Positions 53,607-64,000 of a stretch of DNA of 64,000 nt are shown one piece after another. Numbering within the stretch: the first letter of the stretch is position 1; each line of letters opens with the position of its first letter. The translations under genes were made by a program, and so were the position numbers. Source of the DNA: Eumeta japonica. Taxonomy: Eukaryota; Arthropoda; Insecta; Lepidoptera; Psychidae. The notes beneath the pieces are model-generated. The model searched no databases. It saw only the letters and a program-made list of their open reading frames with translations, and was not told the origin of the DNA. The stretch spans positions 186,001 to 250,000 of the forward strand of contig BGZK01000894.1 in assembly GCA_005406025.1 (NCBI GenBank), in the 5' to 3' direction.

Positions 53607-53697
53607 CTCTGGCGTTAGGTTTCCTGCCGATGATGGGACTCATTTCACCCTCTCCCGAAGATGTAGCCGCGGTAACCCAAAACTCGTAGTCGATGCT
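53607..53697 (-). CDS. Partial exon resembling a Dscam-type fibronectin-III domain (FN3-4 end)
   Basis: Reading 53697 to 53607 gives SIDYEFWVTAATSSGEGEMS then PIIGRKPNAR, followed by a donor-like GTAATA. The Y-x-F-W-V-T-A-x-T-x-x-G-E-G-E string is the F/G strand end of a fibronectin-III domain and strongly resembles the fourth FN3 of insect Dscam proteins. The 5' border is uncertain: AAG before 53697 is a possible acceptor, and the frame is open further upstream without clear homology. No neighbouring FN3 exon was found up to 64 kb. It could be an exon of a gene continuing outside the window or a decayed fragment. Confidence 0.45.
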
Positions 53698-53859
53698 CTT
53701 GCAGACCTCGCACTTCCACCAAAATTCATCTTTTCGTCCTTATGAAGGACCGTTAGCTGAAAATGTTGCCCTGCCCTGCAGTTAATTTATTAGATATATC
53801 CATATCTAAATGTACAGAAACGATTTTCTTTGTCCGGCCATAGGTTAAAACCACCAAAC

Positions 53860-53985
53860 GTATCCTCGTAAGACTGGCCATTCGACGTGGAATAATTTGT
53901 AGATGATTTGAGTCTATTAGGTTTTTCTTTTCGCTTACTTTCATGAGCGACGATACCCGACGAAGTGAGCGGGCGACGGCTGATT
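53860..53985 (+). repeat. Dispersed repeat tail, second copy
   Basis: GGCCATTCGACGTGGAATAA TTTGTAGATG, followed by ATACCCGACGAAGTGAGCGG GCGACGGCTGA. Same family as 56160-56312, further diverged. Confidence 0.5.
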
Positions 53986-55587
53986 ATTCAAAATAATCTA
54001 AGACAATTCAAAATCCTAACGTTGTTCATCGAACTACGAAATTAAAGAATCATCTCTTTTGCTGTTCTTTCGTGGTCTTCCACCCACAGAAATTGACTCC
54101 AAGCTATCAAGTGCCATTACAGGACAACTGTCCTCCCACAAAATTCCTTTATTTTCTATCTAATCAGACGATCTAATCTAAATAAAAAATTATTAAGTTG
54201 AAAAACTCGAGTGAACTGAAAAATGAAAACAAGGTGATGTAAAAATCAACCTGTCGAAGATGATAAATATTAGCAGTAGGAGGCGCACACGTGCAGCGTG
54301 AATTGCAGCAAGTTATGATACATGAATCTGATGCCTCCGCCTTTTTACAGCATCGTGTTTTCTTCTTCTTAATTCACTTTTAGGCAGTCGGATTCTTTGA
54401 ATTTTGTAAATCACTTTTTGTTTAGCAATTTTTAGTTATGTTTTAACTATATCCTAAGATTGCTTCCTGGTCATCTATTGTGTCCAAGACGCGTTTCATT
54501 GTAATAATCGTGATAAATTTCTTTTATTGATATAATATTATTAATTAATTATTAATATGCACCTATTTTTTATTATTTATTTATTCTTAATTCGGTTATT
54601 TTTCTCTCACTGTATTGAGTAATGTTTTAAATAAAAGTCGTTAAAATTATCTCGAAAGCAGTAAAATTATGGATTTGTTAAAATTTAGATACTTTAAATG
54701 AGAATGGTCGCTAACGAACTTCAAATCGTTATAGATCCTAAATGGTCATTCAAAACAAGAAAAATATTGAAGAAACCTAAAGGTAATTTTAAAAATCTAT
54801 TCAAGGATACGCCATTTGACATAGCGTTGGCTTACATATTTTTCACAATTTGATGTCTGACTGTAATAATACTAAATTTTTATTACTGTCAATGTCCTTA
54901 GTAACACATAAAAATAAGACAAATCGATTGACGCAAAAATTATCATAATTCGTCCATGCGTTTGGCTTCTAGAATGCTACAATGGAACAAAACATACATA
55001 TATAGGATGGTAAACACATTACCTTCCTTTGCATTGCTCAGTCGGGTAAAAAGTAATGTATATTGGCTACGAAAAAGGACGAAGTCAAGATGCCGTCGGC
55101 TATTAGAGACAAAATTAAAACAATACCAATTAGTATGCGAACACTAAAACGATTCGGCTGTAGATCAATCACAAACCCAAAGATACCTCAAAACAGTATT
55201 ATTCATATTTAAGTGGAAAATAATTTCTAATACCTTTTCATGACGATGGTTCTTTTCTTCTATCAGGTTCATCAATTATCCGATGATATATTTTCACATT
55301 AAAAAAAATAATTATGTAAATCGGACCAATTTAATGTTTTCGAATTGTAGCGCACAGACGGACTTCATAACACGCACGGATAGCTCCCAAGTTTCTCTAT
55401 TGCACGTCGGGGTTTCCATACGCCAATGGAGATTCTAATCAGTTCCGTGCGTCTGGTGAGGGGCGGCCCCGGGGCTAAACGCGAAATGGTTTACATGGAA
55501 AAAATGTGGACAAAGTCTGATGTTGTGGTCAGCCGCACGAAACTTCCGCGTTTTGAGTTCTGCAAGCATGAAAACGTTATTTCTATA
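53986..55587. other. Intergenic between Dscam-like fragments and minisatellite
   Basis: No supported gene. GC-richer sequence at 55430-55560 is open on both strands next to the minisatellite, but resembles no known domain. Confidence 0.35.
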
Positions 55588-55972
55588 CACGCATCGCTCG
55601 CACGCACGCACGCACGCTTGCACGCACGAACGCACGCATGCACGCACGCACGCAGCTTCTACGCACGCTTGCACGCACGCACGCTTGCACGCACGAACGC
55701 ATGCGCATCGCACGCACGCATGCATGCATTTGCACGCACGCACGCTTGCACGCACGAACGCATCGCATGCACTCACGCACGCATCGCATCACGCTTGCAC
55801 GCACGCACGCTTTGCACGCACGCATGCACCGCATGCATCGCACGCATCGCATGCCTTTGCATCGCACGCTTGCTTGCATCGAACGCATGCACGCACGCAC
55901 GCATCGCTTGCATCGCACGAACGCACGCATGCACGCACGCACGCATCGCTACGCATGCACGCATGCACCGCA
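55588..55972. repeat. CGCA/GCAC minisatellite
   Basis: About 385 bp of CGCACGCA units broken by CTTG, AACG, CATG and CATCG variants, giving a higher-order pattern (for example GCACGCACGCTTGCACGCAC). Lacks stops in several frames on both strands, so long Ala/Cys/His/Arg-rich frames appear; these are artefacts. Alternating purine-pyrimidine sequence of this type could adopt Z-DNA. Confidence 0.95.
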
Positions 55973-56079
55973 AACACAAATATATATATATACATATATT
56001 GGGTTTACAAACAGAGATAAATGAGAATTGCTAGTATAAAACAAGTATTTCTAATACCTTTAAACGGGTTATTCTTGAA

Positions 56080-56080
<1 letters not shown>

Positions 56081-56116
<36 letters not shown>
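56081..56116. repeat. AT dinucleotide microsatellite
   Basis: An uninterrupted alternating AT/TA run after ATATGTATAT, shortly downstream of the CGCA minisatellite. Confidence 0.95.
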
Positions 56117-56117
<1 letters not shown>

Positions 56118-56159
56118 AGTAATAAAAATAGGTTGTCTTTGTTAGCTAATCACGTAAAA

Positions 56160-56312
56160 ACTAATAAACGTATAGACATGGGACTGGGACCATTCGATGC
56201 GGGATGATTTGTAGATGGTTCTAGGCTCATTTTTAGAATTCCGTATATCCTTCGCCATTTTATTTTATAATAAAAATTACCCAGAGAAGCGGGCGGGTCA
56301 GCTAGTATTATA
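56160..56312 (+). repeat. Dispersed repeat tail
   Basis: GACCATTCGATGCGGGATGA then TTTGTAGATGG, ending AGAAGCGGGCGGGTCAGCTA GTA. The last motif is a familiar 3' end of a lepidopteran repeat. Related pieces are at 53868-53920 (same strand) and about 51545-51575 (complement). Confidence 0.55.
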
Positions 56313-56712
56313 TATAATCAGAATCTCTGATGCAGTATGCAGGGGGTTTCTGGGGCGATAAATCGAATTAGCTAGGTTTCACCTTTGAAAAATGTCGTTT
56401 TGTTCTTGTTTTCAAGCAAAGAAAAATATCATTAGAAAGCGAAGACAAATTTTGCTAGTGTCTACAAAGTTGTAATAGATCAGCTGGGAATCGGGCGGAC
56501 CCGAAACCAGAGGACCCTTGTACGAGTTCAGGTGGTTACTTTATTTCGAATCTAAAATAATTTCAAAAACACGATTTACTAAAAAAATCGGTCATCCAGA
56601 TAAAGTTTAAATCAATACTCTTTATCGATAAATCAACTTAAATATGGCTATTACTGACATCTATTCACGAGTAGTAATACTATTTTCTTTTAAAGCTTTT
56701 GGCAACTAGGGT

Positions 56713-57844
56713 AGGGTTGCCACTTTTTTTTTAATTAAAGTACATTGGTTGTAATACACAAGAAAAAAAAGTACACAGTATCAAAATAAAGTACAATTTA
56801 TTTTTCTTTATTATAACATTTAAAAATATATTTTTTATTGCTTTTTGCAGTTTGCATTAAATTAGTATCTCGACTAAATAATTGCACAGCATCATTACAA
56901 TCTATATTTAAATTAAATTAAATGAGTAATTCATTTTTTATCAAATTTAAAAATGCTTTGTTTCTTTTGTCTCGCCATTTGCTATTCATAACAGAAAACA
57001 CTCTTTCTGTGAATGCGGACGTGGTGGGAATAGAAAACAAAATAAAATTACTATACACAAGTCTTAAAATTATCATGACTCTATTAAATACTTGCTGCCA
57101 TTTTCGTGCAGTCGATAGTTCTGCAAAATCCTTAGAGGTACATATCTGATTATGAAGTTGGTTTAATAAAGCAATTTCTCCTTAAAGATCATCCATATGT
57201 AAATTAAGTTTTGCAGATTTAAATTTTCAATAATGTTAATAATATTATGACATTAAATATTTCTCTTTAAATTTATATTACTAAGTGTAAATAACCAGTT
57301 TGTCTTATTAAAATCGAACCATTTATTTAGGTACTCTAAGGCTTTGTCAATAAACAATAAAAAATTGTGTGAACTTTTCTAGTCTGTTCCGATGATAACA
57401 GTTTAATTTTTTGCCTGTTTCATAGCCAAAGAAGAGATCTTGTTTTCTTTGTGCCAATCCATCTCTAAGATTAACCATAATTCCAGAAATACCTAAAATT
57501 TTAATGTAGTTGCCTTCTAGGCATTTAACAGCTTTATTAAATAAATTTAATAACTAACTACAAAATGCAAATAAATTTCAATCGTATCATTCTCAGTTTC
57601 ATTTAGCGTCAATAAATTTTGTAACACCACTGGACACCAGTCTAAATTTAAAATGTAGGCTCTAATAGGTGACCAATTTAACAATAACGACAAAATATTT
57701 ACGATAAAACTTTTCAAAAGCATAAATAAATCACATCATGCCAAATAAAGTATTTTCGTGTACTTTATTGTTCTCATAAAGTATAGAGTACAATTACCTG
57801 AAATAACGTACAATACTTTATTATAAAGTACGGGTGGCAACCCT
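56713..57844 (-). mobile_element. Decayed hAT element with 8-bp target duplication
   Basis: Terminal repeats AGGGTTGCCAC and GTGGCAACCCT; target duplication AACTAGGG at 56704-56711 and 57845-57852, with one extra T at 56712. On the minus strand (57150 to 56925) the hAT C-terminal dimerisation region is readable: SKDFAELSTARKWQQVFN and, further on, SIPTTSAFTERVFSVMNSKW then RDKRNKAFLNLIKNELL. The remaining 1.1 kb is AT-rich and broken, and too short for a full transposase. Confidence 0.85.
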
Positions 57845-57852
57845 AACTAGGG

Positions 57853-60279
57853 GCCATCAGTAATTTATTTCTAATTAAATGTTAAACAAATTGCACTCGT
57901 AATTTTTTATTTAAATAACCAGTTTTCTTATATACTTTTATGTCGGCAAGATCGAAAAATATTATTCATATTTCATCAGTATATAATTCGTATCTAAATA
58001 TAATTTTCAAAAAAACGTGATTTACCAAAAAAATACCGAGAAAAGTTCGGTCATCCAGGTACTATAGATATATATGTGCGTATCACCAACATCGTGAACC
58101 GTGGAGAATTAATTTACCATATTAATAAGCTTCATAACGACATTCTCTTTGAAATCGTTAGAGTTCCTTAAAAGGCGTGCGAAATGAACTCGAGAGTGGA
58201 GAGGGTTCCGTAGGATGAATACTCGCATGTTATTTACTATGTTTTTGTAAGTATAAAGAAAAATTGTCTGTGATAGGTAACTAAAACAACTGAAAATGTA
58301 AGTTTGTAAGCAAAATATTAAGAGATTTACTATGTTATTTCAAAACGATAGATTTCTTATTGCCGACTCCGTGAACGACAGTTGCGCCATCTCGCGAAAG
58401 CAACTTTAGGGCGTATGCTAAATATTGGATGACAAGTGCTTATTATCTTCTATAAAATGAAGTAAATAGAAAATATATACAAGACAATAAGTATTTTTAG
58501 AGGCATTTGTTAAAACAGTAAAAGGAAAAATGGATGTTATTATAAAACAGGTATTGAGACAGGTATAAAATAGAAAATAATTTTCCAGCCCCAAACTATG
58601 CTGAAAGGAAACAAATTGGTTTTATTTTCTTTCAAAACCTTCACTTGACTTTGATAATAATTTTGCAATGTTGATTACTTAGTATTTACAAATGATGTTA
58701 TAGAAATAAGGCAAGGCCGTTCTCACTACACTCAAGTGCAATGACAAATTATGTTACTGGAATGACAATGTGTGATATTTTGTCTATTCACCAGTAAGAA
58801 ATGCCAGTGTGGCTGTACACGTTGACCGTGATGAACAATTCATTAAAAAAATTATTTTGAAAAGTTAGTATTTTTATTTTAAACATTATTAACCTGAATT
58901 ACACGCAGAATTTATTGAAGATAACCAAAATTATTGTATTGATTTCCAGAAACGATCCTTTACTAGAAAAAATATGTATTGACATATATATATACAATAA
59001 GTTAGCATTGGCTAACTTATTATTGTATAACGTCATTACTATAACACAACCAAAGTCAGTTAAGAAGGTGATAACTAAAGGTTATTACTAACTTTAAGTA
59101 AATAATATAATATAATAATAATAAATACTTAAACTTTATAAAGTAAGTGTAACTTTATAAAATAAAAAACATTTAATTGAAAAGCTTGTTTTATTTACTT
59201 CTTACAACAGATTACTCTTAGAGATACGAGGCTGTAAATTAACTAATACGCAATATACATGTACAATATCATCAATACAAATGAATAAATTTGAGAAATT
59301 TATTAATAAGGTAACATAAAATTTACACTGAATATTTCTGCTGTTATGTTTGCAGTTTATAATACAACAACAATAATGACCCATTTCCAAAACAACATTG
59401 ACAAGTTTCACTGAGCCCCTATTGTTACACATTTCTGCCGCCGCGCTGCGATCGTCTGTTATATCCCCACCATACACTTTGCACGTTTCCAGTAAATAAG
59501 GAACTATTTTCAGTTTTATTTTTCCAAAATTTATGCTCAGTAGTTTTGAAATTAAGGAGAGGGATTAAAATCAAAACCCTATAGTTCCGCAGTTTCAACG
59601 CCACATTCATCCTCAGCGAGTACGGCACTAAATATTCCATTTTAGATACAGAGGACGCTCAAATAAAATGTCGCGATTAATAGGGATGCGCCCAAAGCAT
59701 TCTATTGGCTTGGCTACCGGACGCCGGTCCGAGATCCACGTAACGGACGCAAGGAAGCCGACACACGTACTTCTAGATCTTAACTGATTCTATATGATGT
59801 GTCTTATGATGATCTGAAGACGTGGAAATTCTATAATAACAAATTCTAAATTCGACCTCCAAACTGCATCCGTGTTCACTATGATGTGCTTCTTCCGTAA
59901 AGCACTTCTGGCGGTTTTGATATTTACTACCTTGAAACTAGGATGGTATGTGCTTTTTTGTACCAGTACTCTATGTATAACTCAGCATGTATGGTATGGA
60001 ATTTGAGATAATTATGACACATCTAAGTGTAGTTTTCGTTAAGCTGATCTATATGACACAGTGTATTAATTTGACACTGATTGTAATGTGTGTATTGTCG
60101 CGTACGCGCATCTGCGCGTATTTGTGGGCGCCGTTGTCTTATTATCCATACATAATATAGGGCGATAAACGATATTCACATATTTTTATATATTTACCTT
60201 AGCACATTCTTATACCAATAATTTAATATCTTGAAAAGAGTTTGCTATAGTACCCGGAGTAGCTCAATAACAGATAAAG
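57853..60279. other. Intergenic between the hAT relic and the RT relic
   Basis: Mostly AT-rich. It contains the unexplained frames at 59202-59640, a GC-richer segment at 59650-59790, and a small hairpin (AATAAGTTAGC/GCTAACTTATT) near 58997-59022. Confidence 0.35.
59202..59640 (-). other. Two overlapping orphan open frames, unrecognised
   Basis: Two minus-strand frames (59640-59425, beginning MEYLVPYSLRMNVALKLRNY, and 59477-59202) overlap in different frames with GC-richer sequence at 59430-59460. GC-rich DNA lies just upstream (59650-59790). They could mark a first exon and promoter or an old mobile element. No homology recognised and no convincing splice pair. Confidence 0.12.
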
Positions 60280-60660
60280 GCGTTCACAGCGCTCCACTAA
60301 TTTTTGAGCCTGGGAGGATAGGCGAGCTGTAATTGAAGTGTTTTGCACTCTCCAAGGCGTTTGATTGCGTAAATCGCGAAACTTTTATCGAGAAGCTACG
60401 TCATTATAGGGTTACGTGCCTGGCGCTCCGCCTCGTGAAGCCATATTAGAGTATAGGTTTTAGAGAGTCAATATCAGTGGCGTACGTTGATATGCATCTG
60501 TGCGTACACTAGGGATCGATTCTCGGTCCGTTTGTGTTTCTAGTGTATATTAATGACTTTCCCGGCCTCGTTGGTGACATTCATTTGATAGTACTGTTTG
60601 TAGATGACAGTTCTTTGTTACTAAAAATCAAAGGACAACAACTCGCCTGTGACAATGTGA
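60280..60660 (+). mobile_element. Non-LTR retrotransposon reverse-transcriptase relic (catalytic region)
   Basis: Plus strand, with frame breaks: ALSKAFDCVNRETFIEKL, then GSILGPFVFLVYINDFPGLV and VLFVDDSSLL. These match the AFDxVxH-x-x-L-L, GSxLGPxLFxxYINDLP and FADD blocks of insect non-LTR RTs. Several stops are present. It cannot be linked to the relic at 4395, which covers a different part of an RT. Confidence 0.75.
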
Positions 60661-63111
60661 ATTGACATATAATTTATTGCAACTAATAATTTTCCTAGTA
60701 AAAATCAATATTTAACGATAATTTTAACCCCTGTTCATTAAAAGTATTTATATGCCAGGCGTTATTTTTCGTTACTTGAATCGCTATTAGTCCAGGTTAA
60801 ACTCTAAGGTATCGTTTGTTTGATTATGTATGGAAACCCTATTTATTACTTTACCTCGAACAAGATTTAAGTTGAACGTTCATGTGAAGCAGTTCCCCGG
60901 GCCTCCACCTCGGTCGCTCTTCACAAACCACAGACAAGTACATCGGTCACGCGTCGCGGCTCTACATAACTAACCTTGAATTTTAAACGGTTGTTAAATG
61001 TGACAGTTACAACGATATCTTGTGTTGCGGCTATCGTAACTGTGAATAATTCAGATTTTTTTAATATACCTTTATTGTTTATAGGCCGACATGTAGTTTT
61101 GTTCTTACATTTTTTCCACTCGCAATCATTTAAATAAAATTATTGTCGTCTCCTTAAAATAACATATCGTACTTGACCCGGAAAATGGTCCTATAATTAA
61201 AGTTTATACCTCTATAGTGCCGGGCGAATGAGTTATTAAAATTTTAGCGGTGACGACGTATTGTATGAAGCCGGTCGACAATCAATGTTACCAACCCCTT
61301 GTTTGAACAGTAGATTTGCTGTTTTCACTTTGATGGCCCTATTTTCTGTTTCATTCCTAATTTTACTGTTTTCAATTAGCGTTCAGCGCCACCTATTACA
61401 CTATCAAATATGTTTTGATAAGCACTTCAATGTATGTATAGTTGTGAAATATAAGGCACAACGCATGTAGCTATTAAAGGAGCACTACACCCTGAATCGA
61501 AATAACCGATTGCTACTCATTTGAAAACAAAGAAAGGTACATGAAGAAATTTAACAAAGACTGTATGATTTTAAAAAAGAAAACGAGTATGAAAATACTG
61601 AAGATGAGGCAATTGAGGCTGAAGTGGAAAATATTTTAACTTTGATTTTCGTTTTTTATTATGTTGTAATCAATATTATAACATAACAATGCATGTGAGT
61701 CCTAGTAACTAATTGTTAGTTCTAGTAACTAGGTTTCATGCTTTTCTCATATAATTAAAACAATTACCTAGTAGATAATGAATATGAGAGAAATATGAGA
61801 GAAGTATGAAATCTGCCTTTTTTTTACTTTGTCTACTGTTTTCTCCTGTTTTTTATTGGTGAGCTGATGTTTTTTTAGTTTTCTGGGGTTGGCAACACTG
61901 CCGACAATGCATGTTTACTCTATACGCTTGTGGAGTAAAAATGGCCTATAAGCAATCGATGTAAAGGTTCACCACGCCATCTTATAAAAGCGCTGTGATC
62001 ATGTGCTATGGTAAGTTCTACTACAACTAACACATAACTATACAGCTGTATAGAATTGTTAACAGATGCTTTCATTTATCTAATTTGCGTAACAATGGTC
62101 CCAAATTAACTACCATGGTCATTCCATTTTAGAAGTGACGAACACTTAACTGTAGAGCGATATTGTGGTTTCGACGATATCCGATTCGTTGTTGTAGCAG
62201 TACTTTAATAGTTACAAAACTTGGCAAATATCATCCATGATGTTAAGTAACTTAGTAGTCATGTCGATTATTAAGTTATTTATCATAGATATGATCATTA
62301 AGTTATTTTACATCAATATCATTTATTAAGTTACGAAAACTCTACAACAAAGTGATCTAGTCCCGTTTCAAATGACGTTTATGCAATGTATTGTACTATA
62401 ATTGTTATTAGATACCTATTTTAGTTTTACTGATGAGCTAAACCGAAAGGAAAATAAAAAAATACAGATACTTTTAACAGGAGAAAATATATGATTTTTG
62501 AATTGCGGTAACACATAATGCTAGTGTTACAGGAATTAAAAGTTATAGTTAACAAATTTGCTAACTGACTGATGATAAAAAATGTGACATGTGTACGTTG
62601 GTAAAATATTGCATAAAAGATATCTTTCATCAGTAAAGATCTACGGGCCCCACAGTTTCTTGATTGAACCCGTATGGGGTCCGTTGGGAGCGAAGTGACC
62701 TGTATGTGATTATGCCGTATAGGAGAAAGATAGGGATTCACGATACCCGATTTAGCGGTCGTAGTCTGGGGCCGTCTAAAGTCCCGCTGGCACTCGTTTC
62801 TCGGCACTTATTTCTCTCTGTACAGGATGAACACTTGCGGCACCTTACAATTTACAAAGCGTTTATCTCAAATACAAAGCGTCCGTTACAGTGACGTGGC
62901 GATAAGCGATGTTTCGTGAGCGGGGGCGGGGAAAGCGATAAGGAAAGAAAAACGGGTAGAAAAAAAGGGAATTATGGCGCGACAATAGTTTTATCTCCTT
63001 TTACAACAATACTCAGATATTATGAACTGGCGTAAATTCGGTATGCATTGTTTCTTGAAATCAAGAAAAAATAGATTTGAAAAATTATGAACAAACAATC
63101 GTAGTGTATTA
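60661..63111. other. Intergenic between the RT relic and the pogo element
   Basis: No supported gene. GC-richer bits at 60880-60970 and 62640-62800 are open in parts on both strands but lack homology or good splice pairs. Confidence 0.35.
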
Positions 63112-64000
63112 CAGTAGATCCTCGTTAGTTGAAAACCTCAAATTTCGAAAAATGTTTTGTTCCTTCCTTTCAAACACCAAAACCTGCATTACGAAATCTC
63201 AACACTCTATTAGTCAATTATCAGTGACTCCCCATGTCATTGTAGTACACATTTTCCTCCATAACTCGAAAATTAAATTTTACCTCTGTATCTCGAACGT
63301 AGCATTGTTTTACTTTACAATCTTTACGACTCGTAAATTTGAGGCTCATTATATCTATAGTTCAAAAACAATAAGTTACCGACTTTAAGAATTCCCCGAC
63401 AGTGTGGTACACCATTGTTTCTTAGAAAGCTGGGAGAGAATTACCACGAATTTAGGACTCATGTTAAAACGTGTTTGCTTTCTTGGTGACAGGTGTTTCA
63501 TTTTATTAGTTTTGATTTCATATGCATTTGTTGTCGAGTAAAATATTATCAAGTAGTTTGATTCCACTGCAAGACATCAATTTGTACAACAGTTCACAAA
63601 TAAAATTGTTGGAAACATGAGTGTTGTGAAACGTAAGCTGAAAATTTTGAGTATCGCTGAGAAAAGTAGAAGCGCTCGAAGAGCTATCAAAGAAAAAAAA
63701 TGTTGCAGAACAATTTGGCCCGCCGAGGAGTATTCGGTCAACAATATTAAAAATGAATCAGACATCATGAAAAAAATACAAAACGGTCAAACTTTTGTCC
63801 TGTAAAAGACAACGAATTGCAGAATTTCCGGGCTTGGAGGAGTGCTACTAAATGAATGAGAGCAGTGTCGGAGCCAAAATATCAGTGTTAGTGGACCTGT
63901 TTTGAAAAGCCGAAATGTACTCTAAATCACTGGGACTCGCTAATTTCAGGAACAGTAATGGATGGCTGGAAAAGTTCAAAAGAAGACATGAACTTGTTTT
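63112..64000 (+). mobile_element. Tigger/pogo-type element, 5' part, cut by the window end
   Basis: Starts CAGTAGATCCTCGTTAGTTG just after TA, a pogo/Tigger-like terminal repeat. From 63617 the plus strand encodes MSVVKRKLKILSIAEKSRSA, then IWPAEEYSVNNIKNESDIMK, a CENP-B-type helix-turn-helix. After frame breaks it continues KRQRIAEFPGLEE and NSNGWLEKFKRRHELVF, the second DNA-binding helix region. A transposase catalytic domain, if any, lies beyond the window. Confidence 0.8.

Noticed and set aside
55588..55972. Regular repeats that might suggest a CRISPR array
   Set aside because: A eukaryotic minisatellite of 4-8 bp units; no conserved direct repeats with unique spacers.
55426..56034. Long open frames on both strands rich in Ala, Cys, His, Arg and Thr
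   Set aside because: Caused by the stop-poor CGCA minisatellite, not by selection for protein.
62427..62894. Overlapping frames on both strands around 62.4-62.9 kb
   Set aside because: No recognised domain, no convincing splice pair, and open on both strands because of local composition.

Overview
The window is low-GC animal nuclear DNA with split genes, canonical GT/AG splice sites, and dense decayed DNA transposons and retroelement fragments. The protein families and the repeat families (mariner, hAT and pogo relics, small TIR elements, short dispersed repeats of a kind common in butterflies and moths) point to an insect, most likely Lepidoptera. The species cannot be named from sequence alone. 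No bacterial, plasmid, phage or CRISPR features are present.

Three protein-coding genes are well supported. (1) 8675-21634, minus strand: a ten-exon gene for a BNIP2/caytaxin/Prune2-type BCH-domain protein, reconstructed here as 651 residues with every intron phase matching. (2) 24322-26163, minus strand: an Atf-2 (ATF2/ATF7/CREB5-type) transcription factor, 613 residues in one uninterrupted coding block, with an N-terminal C2H2 finger and a C-terminal bZIP. (3) 30997-45861, plus strand: a twelve-exon orthologue of FBXL2/FBXL20 (F-box plus about 12 leucine-rich repeats plus a C-terminal CaaX box), 417 residues. Atf-2 and the F-box gene are head to head across about 4.8 kb of repeat-rich DNA. 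The BNIP2-like gene and Atf-2 are in tandem.

The left flank (1-8.6 kb) holds two possible minus-strand exons of an unidentified gene near 1.8 and 2.5 kb, a non-LTR reverse transcriptase relic, and two short TIR elements. The right flank (45.9-64 kb) holds the F-box 3' UTR, then mostly repeats: a purine-rich degenerate array, a 400-bp CGCA-type minisatellite, a hAT relic with its target duplication, an RT relic, and the start of a Tigger/pogo element running off the window. At 53.4-53.7 kb there are minus-strand fragments resembling the junction of fibronectin-III 4 and immunoglobulin 10 of Dscam-type adhesion receptors, but the pieces do not splice in frame as read.

I did not find a clearly new biological system. 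The items most worth a second look are the Dscam-like fragments, the substitution at the invariant asparagine position of the Atf-2 basic region, the intronless Atf-2 coding region, a nested fold-back around 29.1-30.5 kb, and a recurring class of short near-perfect hairpins that looks like a template-switch mutation signature.
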